Source of the DNA: Anastatus disparis
Lineage: Eukaryota; Arthropoda; Insecta; Hymenoptera; Eupelmidae
Assembly: GCA_017163975.1 (NCBI GenBank)
Contig: JAFFSR010000314.1
Coordinates: 5,442,501 to 5,506,500 of the forward strand
Direction: 5' to 3'
DNA: 64,000 nucleotides
This document shows positions 44,705 through 55,869 of the stretch, piece by piece (positions within the stretch are counted from its first letter, which is position 1; every line of letters starts with the position of its first letter). The notes below the pieces were generated by a model. That model made no database searches, had not been told where the DNA came from, and saw nothing but the letters and a program-made list of their open reading frames with translations. The translations under genes were made by a program, and so were the position numbers.

Positions 44705-45020
44705 CTTGTGTCTACAACTCCAAACCATTCTGAATGTTTCACACCTAGAAATGTACTGGACCGTATGAGGTGGGATGCAATGCAAGTGCATCGTCATCTT
44801 TTTAAGTTATCAGATAAGTATATTTTTTTTCAAATTAAAATTTAATTATTTAAAAAGAGAAATGAATACTTTGCTATAATTTTTTTTTATTTTCAGGTGA
44901 AGATTTAAAAAAAATATTGTTTTCAAGGAAAGAACTTGAAATAGAATGCAGATTAGAAGAGAAATTAAATTACTATTTTATACAATACTTAAATTTTATG
45001 AAAATATATGCTACAATCAG
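44705..45020 (+). pseudogene. Two exon-like coding pieces, unrecognised
   Basis: 44705-44817 encodes TTPNHSECFTPRNVLDRMRW then DAMQVHRHLFKLSD and ends at an AA|GTATAT donor. 44897-45020 begins after TTATTTTCAG and encodes EDLKKILFSRKELEIECRLE then EKLNYYFIQYLNFMKIYAT before GTAACG. The composition and splice-like signals suggest real exons, but their phases do not match (joining gives a stop), so the gene is probably dead or partial. I do not recognise the family. Confidence 0.4.
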
Positions 45021-45349
45021 GTAACGAGTATTCATTAAATCAATTATTTTAGATTCAATGTTTATTTTTTCACATATATTATATACATTTTAAATAAACT
45101 TATTCACAATTTTACTAGTCTTATAATATATTTTCATTTTTTTTTGTTATGCAATAAAATTTCAAGTTTGTTGACGAGCTGATATTGAAAAAGCATAAAA
45201 TTCAATATTTCAAAAATGGGGCAGCGTTGGCCTCTAGAACTTTACAAATTATTTATTTTAGTTGCCAGGAACCTACCCATTAAGTTTAGTCCAAATCTAA
45301 GACCCGAAGGTGAAACACTCTCCTTGTAAGACGAACTACGGAAACGAAC

Positions 45350-45500
45350 GAACGACGCTCCTTTATCTGTCTTTGTCTTCACTATAGCAGTGTGGCTATA
45401 GGCACTCTTATTAACCTGTCTTTGTCTTAACTATAGCAGTGTGGCTAAGCGCTCTTCTTTATCTGTCTTTGTCTAACTATAGCAGAGCGGAGAAGGTTTG
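45350..45500. repeat. Three ~50-bp tandem repeats (CTGTCTTTGTC..ACTATAGCAG)
   Basis: ATCTGTCTTTGTCTTCACTA, ACCTGTCTTTGTCTTAACTA and ATCTGTCTTTGTCTAACTA occur at about 45365, 45414 and 45460, each followed by TAGCAGTGTGG or TAGCAGAGCGG. The phrase CTGTCTTTGTCTAA also occurs at the ends of the palindromic MITE at 15254-15642. Confidence 0.8.
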
Positions 45501-46169
45501 CCTAGTTGTAGCAGGGCGCTGATTCTACTACCGTTCTAAAAACATATTTTAGTGTCTTGCTTCGAACGTTGTTCAACAAGACTGTAGAATATTTGCCAAT
45601 ACACTTCAATATAATCTGGCATATTTCATATTATGCAGTATTTTAAAGTTGTATACTCAATTGTATAGTGTATTGCTAATGGAATATACTTTAGCTACGA
45701 GCAGGGCGGTATGACACCCCAATACCCATTCAGCTAGCACTATGGGTATTCTTTCGAATACGACATACTATAACATAAATATTATATGAAATATTACTTT
45801 TGATTTTTAAAATTTTATAAATATTCTGTATCTTATTCTTATTATTTATGAGTTTCTTAGCCCTATAATTGTCAAATTACTACACTAAATAAAATATTTC
45901 AAATAAAATATTTTTTTTATAAACGGTTGGGAATATAAGCCTAATTTGTTCATTATGTATGAAAATTCCGATATTTTACCAAAATTTGCAGAAATTTTTC
46001 ATATAATAAAATGTTATGATTCAAATCAAATATTATTTGTAAAAAATGATATTGCTTGAGATTTAATGAACACTTACATGCATATTAGGTTAGAACTGAT
46101 GACCCATACGATTTATGTGATAATTTAAATTTAATTAATCACCAACCATTATATAAACAAACAGCTCCA
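45501..46169. other. AT-rich spacer
   Basis: No gene recognised. Confidence 0.5.
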
Positions 46170-47476
46170 AGGTGAAACTCGTATCATAATCCATAAAACT
46201 ATGCATATATTCTTCTACAGTATATCTAAATATATATAATTCAATACTATATACAAGAATATACAGACGTACTAAATGTATTGTTTTGGGTTATCACTCA
46301 AACACCACCTAACGGGAGCAATCATCCTAATTCTTCCCAGTACCCCCAAACTCATGTTTACTGCATTTCTATTTACAGAAACAGTTAGTATGCATAGGGT
46401 AAATCAGCCGGTAAGCCACACATCGTACTAACGTTTCACCCAACAGTATTATAAAGTTAATACTTTATAGTTTTAAAAAATTAATTGATATTATCAATTT
46501 TATATACTTTAATTATTTAAATTATTTTCGGTTTTGGAATTAATGAAATTTTATCATTTTTATGCTATTTGAAAGATGAAAATTTCACCCTGTTTGTAGA
46601 ATTTTAGAAAGTATATATTATTATATCAAATCATGCATAATAAATAGGTACGATGAGAATTGAGTACAACTTGAAACTTGAGTATCGTTACTTGAGTATC
46701 AGCTGTTACTTTAATTGAGTGTGACATCTTTACCGACGACTTTCATATCTGTGTGCTTTTATATTTCATCTAAAAAACTGAAGTAACAGCTGATGCTCAA
46801 GTAATGATACTCAAGTTTCAAGTTGTACTCAGTTCTCATCGTACCTACTTATTATGCATGATTCTATATAATAATATATACTTTCTAAAATTCTACAAAC
46901 AGGGTGAAATTTTCATCTTTCAAATATCATGAAAATGATAAAATTTCATTAATTCCAAAACCAAAAATAATTTCAATAATTAAAGTATATAAAATTGATA
47001 ATATCAATTAATTTTTTAAAACTATAAAGTATTAACTTTATAATACTGTTGGGTGAAACGTTAGCACGATGGATGTAAACATTTTGCTGATCGCACCCTG
47101 GAAGGGTGCTCGAAATTACCATGTCGTGCACTTTAAAGATAACAAGTATATTTAAACGATAGCAATAAAATAATATCTGATATTAATATTATTGCAATTA
47201 AAAAAACTTATTCCAAACAAGATTTGTGCAGCTATCGGCTGATTCACGCTATATCTACTATCTGTTTCTGTAAATAGAAATGCAGTACACATGAGTTTAG
47301 GGGTACTGAAGAGAATTAGGATGATTGCTCCCGTCAGGTGGTGTTTGAGTGATAACCCAAAATAATACATTTAGTACGTCTGTATATTCTTGTTTATAGT
47401 ATTGAATTATATATATTTAGATATACTGTAGAAGAATATATGCATAGTTTTATGGATTATGATACGAGTTTCACCT
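46170..47476. mobile_element. 1.3-kb palindromic foldback element
   Basis: The ends AGGTGAAACTCGTATCATAA and TTATGATACGAGTTTCACCT are perfect inverted repeats, and both halves pair almost throughout around a centre near 46750. Shared blocks are ATTGTTTTGGGTTATCACTC, ATGAAAATTTCACCCTGTTT and TTGAGTATCAGCTGTTAC. The right arm has about 150 extra bases (about 47070-47220). The 72-codon frame at 47152-47370 lies in the arm and is not convincing. Confidence 0.9.
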
Positions 47477-48158
47477 GGCGGGATATTTATACGGATTTTT
47501 ATTAGTATAATGGGTTTTTAAAGTCTCTGTGAGCGCTTTAACGTGAAAATTGGAAAATTCCGACTTATTTTCGATATGTTACAACCCAGAGTGTCTCCAA
47601 AAATAAAATTTCACTTAAAAATATTGCAAAAGAAAGTGTAGGATACAAGGGTTAGGCCGTATATAAGCAAAAATACGCAAAAAAAAACTATTTTTTTCCT
47701 TTTTAACGCTGTTCCACCACTTTTAAAAATCTGAAAAAATTTTTACATACTTTTGGTGCATAAATAAATATTATATATTTTTTCCAAAGTTTCGTCTACC
47801 TTAGTTTTCGAAATATCTCAAGAAAAAATTTTCAAACGTCTCTAGAAATTTGAATTTTGCACCGACAAAAAAATCATCAGAATTTATTTTATAGGGCTTC
47901 AAAAAACCTAAATTAAAAAAAAAAGAATAATCTACCTTAAAAATTGACAGATATAGAGCTAAGAGACTCAAAAAACGAAAAATTGCGTTTTTGAGGTTAG
48001 GTTTAGGTTTAGAGGACTAAAAATTTCTACAGAGGTATATTTTTTATATAGAATATGATGGCTATATGAGTTTTTTTCTCTGCTTCTGGGGCCAATTCAC
48101 TTTTGTTACCCGGCTAGACTCTTTAATTATATTTTTGTAGAAAACGTGTTATCTATTT

Positions 48159-48164
<6 letters not shown>
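47477..48164. other. AT-rich spacer
   Basis: No gene seen. Long A-tracts and phrases such as GAAATATCTCAAGAAAAA suggest an old degenerate repeat. Confidence 0.4.

Positions 48165-48217
<53 letters not shown>
48162..48217. repeat. (TA)n microsatellite
   Basis: About 27 TA dinucleotides. Confidence 0.95.
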
Positions 48218-48219
<2 letters not shown>

Positions 48220-48509
48220 CTTATAGTTAGTAGATATCTATTAAATTAATTTACTTCAATGAAATAGATATCCACTTACAACTAGTGGATGAATCAAACA
48301 TATATCCACTTGCATTTAGTAAATATCTATTTAATAAATCTGTTTCAATCAAATATATATATCCACTTGCGGTAAGAGCATTCAAAGGAAACAGATTTTA
48401 TGCTTTATTTAAGCAGATCGCTATTAGGACGTAAAACAAGAAGAATTTCTGCTAGTGGCAAGTGGATTCCGCTTGCTTTAAGAGCCAATTTCTCTCAGTG
48501 TGTATAACT

Positions 48510-48868
48510 ATATTACAAAGAGCTCTCAAAAATATCACATCTTGCATTCCTAACAAATGTATAAGAAAACCCGTCGATTAGAAACACCAAACGAACTACA
48601 TCGCGCTTACTACATATATATCAATCAAACAATAAAATAGCAGCAAAAAAGTTTATATCAAACATTTTTGTCTTTCCTTCACAGTGCACTCATAAAATCA
48701 AATTATGTTTTCACTTTCCTCACTTAGCGCAGCTTAAGCGGGTCTGGACTCATAACCTGTTAAGGATATGCAGATTTTTGAGAAAAATAAAGTGCACAAC
48801 AATTTAAGTTATTAAATTTATTATATGAATAAAGTATAATTAAAATAAGAATATCAAACACTTAAATA
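48510..48868 (-). mobile_element. Copia-type LTR end with primer site, fragment
   Basis: On the minus strand an LTR-like end CATATCCTTAACA (LTR boundary at 48758) is followed directly by GGTTATGAGTCCAGACCC, closely matching the initiator-Met primer site of Copia elements. About 110 bp of LTR and 240 bp of leader remain. It is a different Copia family from the 4592-12077 element. Confidence 0.7.
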
Positions 48869-49242
48869 TACACTGAGAGAAATTGGCTCTTGAATCAAGT
48901 GGAATCCACTTGTCGCTAACAGAAATTCTTCTTGTTTTACGTCCTAATAGCGATTTGCTTGAATCAAGCATAAAATCTGTTTGCTATAATCCACTAGTCT
49001 CAAGTGGATATATATTTGATTCAAATAAATTTATCTACTAGTCGCAAGCGGATATAAAAAGAGGAAAATCCACTTGCAGTTAGGTGATTTCAGTTTGATG
49101 TAAATATACATCCACTAAATGCAAATGGATTTTATGTTAAATTAAACAGATATTCCACGTAAAGGAAAAAGCACCCATTTTCCGAAATAATAGATTTCTA
49201 CTTCCATGAAGTGGATTTCATGTTGATTCAAACAGATCGCAC

Positions 49243-49625
49243 TTAAGGAGATGTAAAATGGATTCTACACTCGTACTCATAAATATCGACTATCTTTTTA
49301 TTTTATTGTAAAATTTCCAGAAAAGAAATGCATTAGCTTGTAGTATTTACCACGAAGATTATTCAATTAAATTTTCAAATAAATTAATTCATTAGTTTTT
49401 CAGAATTTTGAATTTGTTGTACAAAATCTAAAAATTTTAATGTATAATATTGAAACCCAAAATTCTGAAAAAGTAATGAATGAAGTTAGTAGAACATTAA
49501 AACAAATAATTTTCGAGATAAATACTACAAGCTAAAGAATTTCTTTCCTTCAAGTTTTGCAATAAAATGAAAACATACACCATATTCATAAGTACAGGTG
49601 TAGTGTCCGTTTTACATCCCCTTAA
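49243..49625. mobile_element. TTAA-flanked foldback MITE, copy 2 (complete)
   Basis: TTAA|GGAGATGTAAAATGGA at left and TCCGTTTTACATCCCC|TTAA at right, 375 bp. It aligns with copy 1 (4298-12162 without Copia), including TGCATTAGCTTGTAGTAT and TAATGAATGAA. The frame at 49567-49779 starts inside it and is fortuitous. Confidence 0.9.
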
Positions 49626-49670
49626 ATACAATGTTCTTCTTGCTTCAAAAGCGGATTTCTCTCAATGTAT

Positions 49671-51037
49671 CTCATTAATAACGCTCGCGTATGAAAACCA
49701 ATATTCACTCTCTATAATGCTAGAACCAAAACACGTTGCTACTTACCGAAGTCGCGATGAGAACAGAAGACTCGCTTAGAAACGTAAGCTAAACCTATAA
49801 AGAAACAGACTAAATATAGAAAGCAGTAAACTAACGATGTAAATAATGTGTGCGCTTATTCTCAATATGTTTAAAAATAATTTTAACAATCAATCAATAC
49901 AAATCCAGCCTGATCATTTTTTATTACTGGAAAAATTGCTTGAGGTAGTAGTTTCGTAAGTTTGGTTCACAAAATCAAATTTTTTTTGCATATTTTAGAA
50001 GTATCATATTTTAAAAATTTAGATTAAAATTTAAAATATTAAAGGAGTTGTAGATTCTGTGCTACGTCAGGAAGATGAGGTTGAGGAAAAATGAACTCTC
50101 TAGAATACAAGTGCAAAATATCGTCTTTATTACAAGAGTTTTCTTTAATTACCTAAAGATACAGAGAGGATAAAGCAAAGCTACTTAACTTCGTAGTAGA
50201 AGAGAACGCTTTGACGCTCGATTTTTGCGTTCAGAGTCACGCTCATATTGCAGCACTCGCTTAGCGCTCACTCATCACTTGCATGCGCGCCGCAGGTTAC
50301 GTGCAGCACTCTCATGCCCAATCATACATACTTGTGTGTGTGTGAGCCCACAATACTTTCCCCTAAATAACCAGGATGGTTATTTACATGAAAAAATAAT
50401 GTTTCTATTTTACATATAATAATTAAAATTAAATTATTTTTCTAATCGTCCATGCATACACATACTTTAAGTGATTAACATCTCATGCCTACACACACTT
50501 AATGCGATTAAGCCACTTGTGCATACACACACTTTACATAACTACATTATTATTATTTTTACTTGTGCATACATATACTCCGTCACATATTTACATACTT
50601 AGGGTCCTTATACAATATATGTACATTATTTTGATCAATGTGCACTTTCGCACCAAACCTTTCTATTGCCGTACGCAATATAGCGTTTATTATTACTTTA
50701 CAATTTACAATACTTAAATCAAATTTTACAACGTTTCTTATTACACTAATTACAAAGTTAATATAAAAGCTTTTATTTTTCTTATTGTTTTTTCCAAAAT
50801 AATTGTTCTAGTATAATCATTTATACTTAGTCAATTTACAAATTTTTAGCTGAAAATATCAAATACAGACATAGTTATAGGCTATTGAATTAGCGAGATT
50901 TGAAAAAAAAGATTTTTTGGTGATTCCTTTTGAGACTTTAATTATATTACAATAAATTATTCAAAATCATATTTCGTCGTAAAATTTTCCTTTCTTTCCA
51001 ATGGCGCTACTTACTTTAACCCAAATTCATATCTGTT
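49671..51037. other. Spacer with degenerate GTGCATACACACACTT repeats
   Basis: No gene recognised. Between about 50450 and 50580, CATGCATACACATACTTTAA, CATGCCTACACACACTTAAT, GTGCATACACACACTTTACA and GTGCATACATATACTC form a loose tandem series of about 40-60 bp. A GC-raised patch at 50200-50350 might be part of an LTR, but no boundary is evident. Confidence 0.45.
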
Positions 51038-51370
51038 GTAATATGTAAATATTGCGTCTTTCATTTGTATGCGTATCGCCATCCATCGGTAAATGCGGAC
51101 TCAGCCATACATCTGATACAGAAAATCAACTGAGAAAGAGAGGCTCTCGCTGAGAAAGAACAGTCTGTAGAATAGAGTCTAACAAGTGCCATGTAGCGAC
51201 AAAGACAAGCTCTTTACAATCTTACGTGTCAAGTAGAGATAAGCCATTTACGATTAGATTAGTTAATTACTCTATTAAGAATAATGTTAAATACATATCA
51301 ACTAATTTAATATTAATAAAGGTGTTTCCTTTCCAGTCCCGAGATATTAAATCTCTATTCCCAACATAGT
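51038..51370 (+). repeat. Probable LTR (TGTTG...CAACA)
   Basis: A block starting TGTTGTAATATGTAAATATT and ending ATCTCTATTCCCAACA, with inverted TGTTG/CAACA ends and AATAAAG about 60 bp before the end. What follows (TAGTAGCAGTCCATGGTTG) is in primer-binding-site position but I cannot assign a tRNA. No second copy was found in the window. Confidence 0.45.
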
Positions 51371-52047
51371 AGCAGTCCATGGTTGATAAAATAGAAAAAA
51401 ACGTGGTTAGTCAAACGAAAAACGTGGCCGATTATTAAAGTGAAAAAAGATAATTAAAAGGCAACAAAAAAAAGTGAAAAATTGTAACGTTTGGTTTTTT
51501 TTTGGGGCACTTTAGACAACTCGTCGACGTCGGGAGCATCAGACTTTGACTTTTACCTAAGGGTTGATGCTGGAAGATAGTTTATGCGGTGATTCAAATG
51601 AACCAAAGTTCAGAACTTATAAACTAAATTTGATTTTTACTGAATTTAATATTAAAACTAGAAGTGAATTGAATAATGAAAAGTTAAAAAGAAATGCATA
51701 AGAATTAAACTATAGTTAATATTAATAAAAAGAAAATAGAATTTACTATTGCAGATAATAATAAGCGAGCTTAAAACTAAAATGATAAATAGTGGGGTGG
51801 ATTTACAGAAAAGGTTTAGCAAAACTGGTAAATGAGCATGGTCGTGCATTTCATATTTTTCACAATAAATATTCTTTGCATTTATTGAGTGGAACTTAAA
51901 AACTAATACAAGGTTTTATCAAATAAGATCTTGGAAAAATGCCGGAAACGGCGGTACGCAATAGGAATAATCAGAGAAAACTAAGATTTAATTACATCTT
52001 TTTCTAGCTGTCGGTATTTATTTTTCACCAATGACGCGGTTTAACAA
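51371..52047 (+). other. Leader and start of an open frame interrupted by the 7.25-kb element
   Basis: After the putative LTR comes a non-coding leader. Near the end are two short starts: MPETAVRNRNNQRKLR (about 51940) and MTRFNKI (52031), the latter directly abutting the AATT target site. On the far side of the inserted element coding continues (59306 onward), so this appears to be the 5' part of the disrupted frame. Confidence 0.4.
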
Positions 52048-52051
52048 AATT

Positions 52052-52910
52052 GAAGGCCCGGATGCAATAAGGGCATTTACACTTGGAGCACGCAAGACTG
52101 AAGTCACTTGGTAGTAAAAATTTCATTTTCTACGAATAAATTTCAAAAAATTTGACGTTGTAAAACTCATCATGCCGCATCTTTTTTATATTAACAGTTT
52201 TTTTATAAAATTTTTATTTTTCAAGAAAAAAATTAAAAAAAAAAGAAAATTTTTTACATTAAATTTCAATACTTTTTTAAACTTAAATCGTTGTAATTCG
52301 AGTAAATATTAACCGATTACGCTGAAATTTGAAACATATTTTCTAAATATCATAGCGAAACTTATGATGATTATAAAAAATGTTAATTCTCAAATTGTTA
52401 GTCGCAATTGTTTATTAATTAATACAAATTACAAATTGTGCGTTTATAATGTACTCGTGAAAAAAGTATCAAGGGAACTTTCAAGTACAAGAAACTTGTA
52501 GCGAGAAAGTTTTTGGTTTTTGTATAAAGAAGATTTGTGGAAAGTTTTAAATCGATTGATAAATAATTAAAAAAGATATAACAACATTTACAAGTAGCGC
52601 GCATGCGGTCGAGCGCTGCAGTTTTCTTATAAGTTAGATTCTCAGTGAATATTACGTCAACTGAATGACTCTTGGTAATATTATTTGGAAAAAGCAATAA
52701 TACAAATATAACAATATGATATAAAAGTAAATAAACATATAAATAAACAAACAAATAAATAAATAAACAAAAATCTGTAATGTAATTATTTAATAATTAA
52801 ATAATTACATTACAGATTTTTGTTTAATACTGATTTTTTGATTGCTTCAAAGGATTTCTTTTTTATTACCTTTTTTTCTTTCGCATTAGTAATATGAGTT
52901 TTTCCTAACG
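52052..52910. repeat. Left terminal inverted repeat
   Basis: Reverse complement of 58437-59305 with a low percentage of mismatches. It contains the 111-codon frame at 52419-52754 (minus) and a perfect ~57-bp palindrome (AATCTGTAATGTAATTATTT and its complement) at 52770-52826. Confidence 0.9.
52419..52754 (-). CDS. Hypothetical 111-codon frame in the left TIR
   Basis: Starts MFVYLYVYLLLYHIVIFVLL, a hydrophobic stretch that could form one membrane segment or signal anchor. It then has SVDVIFTENLTYKKTAALDR and a CKCC pair. The copy in the right TIR (58606-58941) differs by two residues (Ser/Gly and Leu/Ser). Conservation follows from the arms being near-identical, so it is weak evidence for a real protein. 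No family recognised. Confidence 0.3.
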   Translation of the reverse strand: MFVYLYVYLLLYHIVIFVLLLFPNNITKSHSVDVIFTENLTYKKTAALDRMRATCKCCYIFFNYLSIDLKLSTNLLYTKTKNFLATSFLYLKVPLILFSRVHYKRTICNLY

Positions 52911-53519
52911 GCTTTCGGAAAGTTCGTTTTTTAGTACGCGTTTCCATTCAGAAAGTAATCTATATTTTCACGCAAAAGTTATTTTTTACGCGAAGGTTAT
53001 TATTACAATTATAATTTAAAAACATATTCTTTGTTCGAAAAAAAAGTAATATTAATTTTTATACAAAAATACGAATTGTGTGATAACCGCAATCGAAGGT
53101 TTTAATTTCGATATTGGAACATCTAATTTTATAGTAACTTTCGTAACTACAAAATGATGTTATTTTTTTGGGTGGATAACTGGCGCAATGTTATCCTAGT
53201 TTTTGAGTCACTGCCTAGCAGTAAAACTCGGGTATCAAGTTCCCGTCAGTCAACGTATTCTGTATTTTGATTATTTAGGACGCATATATTAATTCCGTTT
53301 TTTTTTATTTTAGGAAAACTAATCAAATTTTATTATGATATTTCTTGTTGCAGTTACTTTTATTTATTTATTCAGTTATTAATAATTAATTTATAAAAAA
53401 CGCAAAAGAAAGATATTTCTAATATTTTGTAGATTTGAAATTATGCGAATTTATTTTATGAATAAATGTGTTAATTCTTTAGCTTTCATATTTAATCGAT
53501 AAAATTAATTTCGTTCTAA
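52911..53519. other. Spacer inside the 7.25-kb element
   Basis: AT-rich with no gene seen. A slightly more complex patch (TGGCGCAATGTTATCC, TCACTGCCTAGCAG) lies at 53180-53260. Confidence 0.4.
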
Positions 53520-55045
53520 AAAGTCATTAATAACCGAGTCTCTCGTGAAGTGACCGGGCTATTTTAGAATGGCTTTCCTAATTAGATTTTTTGTGTGCTA
53601 CCTATCGCGCGTTACTAATTTTATTCGCAAAGGTCTCTCCTTAAGTGACCAGAGCAAACAAAAGTGTAACAAGATTTATGAAAATGTGATATGAAAATTT
53701 TAATAGATAGAATTAAATAAAAGTAACTCTTTTCGACACTATTGAGTCAATAATAACTTAGTCTCTCGTGAAGTGACCGAGTTATTTTTGAATGACTCAC
53801 CTACTTGTTTTTATTTTGTAACTACCCTACGCGTTATAATTTGAATTCATAAAGGTCTCTCCTTAAGTGACCAGAATAAATCGAAATTATAAAACTACCT
53901 TTAATTTTATTATTACTTTTCTTGGGTACGCCCGTCCCAAATGTATTAGAAATATTGTTGAGATGTCCGTTGTGCTAGTTAGTCGTTGCTTATTTTTTTC
54001 TTATTCTATTCATATATTTTTAATTTGTGTGAAATTATTTCTTAACAAAAAAAATTAATATACAGATATCCTTTAAGAGGAAAATTTATTTTTTTTATCA
54101 ATCAATACAAATATTCTTTAAAAGGAAAATTTTCTTTTTATCAATTAGGGTTCTTAGATTTTATTTTAAATAAATAAAAAGAAAGCAAAAGATCTGCGTC
54201 TCCTTTTGGTTTCTATTTTTAAATAAAAGAAAGATTTTTATCAACCAAACAAAAGTCTCTCCCGAAGTGACCAATGTTCAGCTGATATAAATTTCTTGTA
54301 AAGTTTAAAAATACTCGGTCTCTCGTGAAGTGACCAAAGATATTTTTAAACCTTGTAATTTTTCAAGAAAATCCAAAAGTTACAGAAATGCAGAAAATAA
54401 TTGAAAATAAAATTTTATTTTATAATATAAAACTCAAAAATTAGTTGCGCTTTTGGCAATAAAATTTACTACTAGCCAACAAGGAATATTATGGTCTCTC
54501 GTGAAGTGACCGTAATATTGACTCATTGGTTAGTTTATGTTTTCTTTTATTTCATGAAAATTTTTATTATTTATTAAACAAATTAATGTACAAACCCTTT
54601 AGGAAGGAATTTTTCCTTTTATTAATCAAAATTCTCTAAATTTATTTTAAATAAATGAAAAAGTCTACGTCTTCCTTTTTAATTTCTATTTTAAAGAAGA
54701 GAGAAATTTATAACAACCAAACAAAAGTCTCTCCCGAAGTGACCAATGTTCAGCTGACATAAAGTTTCTGTGAGGTTCAAAAATACTCGGTCTCTCGTGA
54801 AGTGACCAAAAATATTTTTAAACCTTGTATCTCTTCCCTTTCAAGAAATCAAAAAGATAAAATTATATGCGAAGTCAAAATAAATGACGATTTTATTTAA
54901 AGGTGAAAGAATACTATTCAGAAAAAAAGTTCAAAATTATTAACTAGATTGCCCTTTTGGCATAAAAATTTAAGTGCTAACCAACAAGGAAATATTATGG
55001 TCTCTCGTGAAGTGACCGTAGTATTAACTTGTTTGGTTAGTTTAT
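53520..55045. repeat. Array of ten hairpins with conserved GGTCTCTC..GAAGTGACC tip
   Basis: The 19-bp motif RGTCTCTCSNNAAGTGACC occurs at 53537, 53632, 53760, 53854, 54254, 54317, 54493, 54726, 54789 and 54999. Three variants exist: CTCGTGAAG (six), CTCCTTAAG (two) and CTCCCGAAG (two). The motif is itself imperfectly palindromic, and in the seven copies examined most closely the flanks extend the hairpin: TTTAAAAATA against TATTTTTAAA (54317), AATATTA against TAATATT (54493), GAGTCAATAATAACT against AGTTATTTTTGAATGACTC (53760), and AGAAAGATTTTTATCA against TGATATAAATTTCTT (54254). Larger duplications underlie it: a ~222-bp unit twice, then a ~472-506-bp unit twice. Confidence 0.9.
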
Positions 55046-55560
55046 GTTTTCTTTGAGTTTTTTTTTTTATTTGATTGTATAATTATTTATGTTATAAAAA
55101 TTACTTACTTTTAAAGGAAATGAAGGGAACTCCTTTTTTTTAAAAAATATAAAGATGTTATTTAAATTTTGATTTTTTTTATTCAAATAAAAGAAATTGT
55201 TTTACAAAATTAAACAACTATTTTCGAATTTTATTTACTAATAAAATTATAACTATAAGTCGATTCAAGTAAAAGAAAAATAAGTAAAAATTTTAAAAGA
55301 AATCCTTCGAATTATAACGAGTAAAATCTATTTTTAAAGAGCAATTCAAATAATAAGTCACGATAAAAATGAGAAAAATCTCTAAGTTATTTTGAGGAAA
55401 AAAATATAATGAGTAAGAAATTCTAAGTTGACAATAAAAATGAGTAAGAAATTCTAAGTTGATTTGTAAAAAAAAAAAGAGACAAGAAAATTCTAAGTTT
55501 GAAAAAAATAGAAAAATCTGAGTTTGATCTCGAGAAGTGATCTCGAGCAAGAAAAATTAA
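55046..55560. other. Low-complexity part downstream of the promoter candidate
   Basis: Contains repeats of GAGTAAGAAATTCTAAGTTGA (55410-55470) and GATCTCGAGAAGTGATCTCGAG near 55527-55547. The second loosely echoes the hairpin tips (TCTCGxGAAGTGA). The 85-codon minus-strand frame 55293-55550 is a product of these repeats. Confidence 0.55.
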
Positions 55561-55600
55561 GGAGTGAGAGTGCATCGATCTGTCAGGCCCCTTATATACC
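55560..55600 (-). promoter_or_regulatory. TATA-type promoter candidate reading into the hairpin array
   Basis: On the minus strand GGTATATAAGGGGCC (55600-55586) is a strong TATA-box match. About 30 bases downstream lies CACTCTCACTCC, an initiator-like sequence. Transcription from here would run leftward through 55560-53500. Start site and activity are inferred. Confidence 0.5.
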
Positions 55601-55833
55601 TAAACAACTAACGTTGTAGCATACTATAAGATAATCTTCGAAACTATCTAACAATTTTCTCCAATTAGAGAAAATTGTTTTTCTCTAACGCTTTTTTACA
55701 TAATTTCTATTGGCCTTTGCTTTTCTTAAGAGGTCAGAGAGGGACCTTAAGCCCTCCCAAAATTTGAACTTTGGCCTTAAGTAACGTGTAAGACGAAGAG
55801 AGAAACTAGGGTGTAGAAGTTTTTCTTGCAACA

Positions 55834-55868
55834 GAGGGGGTATATCTGGAAAGATATGCCCTCTCCCT
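55834..55868. repeat. Stem-loop
   Basis: AGAGGGGGTATATCT-GGAA-AGATATGCCCTCT forms a stem of about 13 bp with a GGAA tetraloop-size loop, upstream of the promoter candidate. Confidence 0.8.
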
Positions 55869-55869
55869 T

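Larger units (their letters stand above)
48220..49670. mobile_element. Palindromic element with CCACTTG motifs
   Basis: 48220-48510 and 48870-49246 (continued at 49626-49670) are imperfect inverted repeats: CTATTAGGACGTAAAACAAG against CTTGTTTTACGTCCTAATAG, and CCAATTTCTCTCAGTGTGTA against ACACTGAGAGAAATTGG. The motif ATCCACTTG and its complement recur at least eight times. Two other elements sit inside: a Copia fragment and a TTAA MITE. Confidence 0.8.

Noticed and set aside
53520..55045. CRISPR array
   Set aside because: Regular short repeats suggested it, but spacing is uneven, spacers are partly duplicated and form stems with each other, there are no cas genes, and the setting is eukaryotic.
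53520..55045. Hammerhead ribozyme repeats
   Set aside because: The conserved CUGAUGA and GAAA cores are absent from the motif and its flanks.
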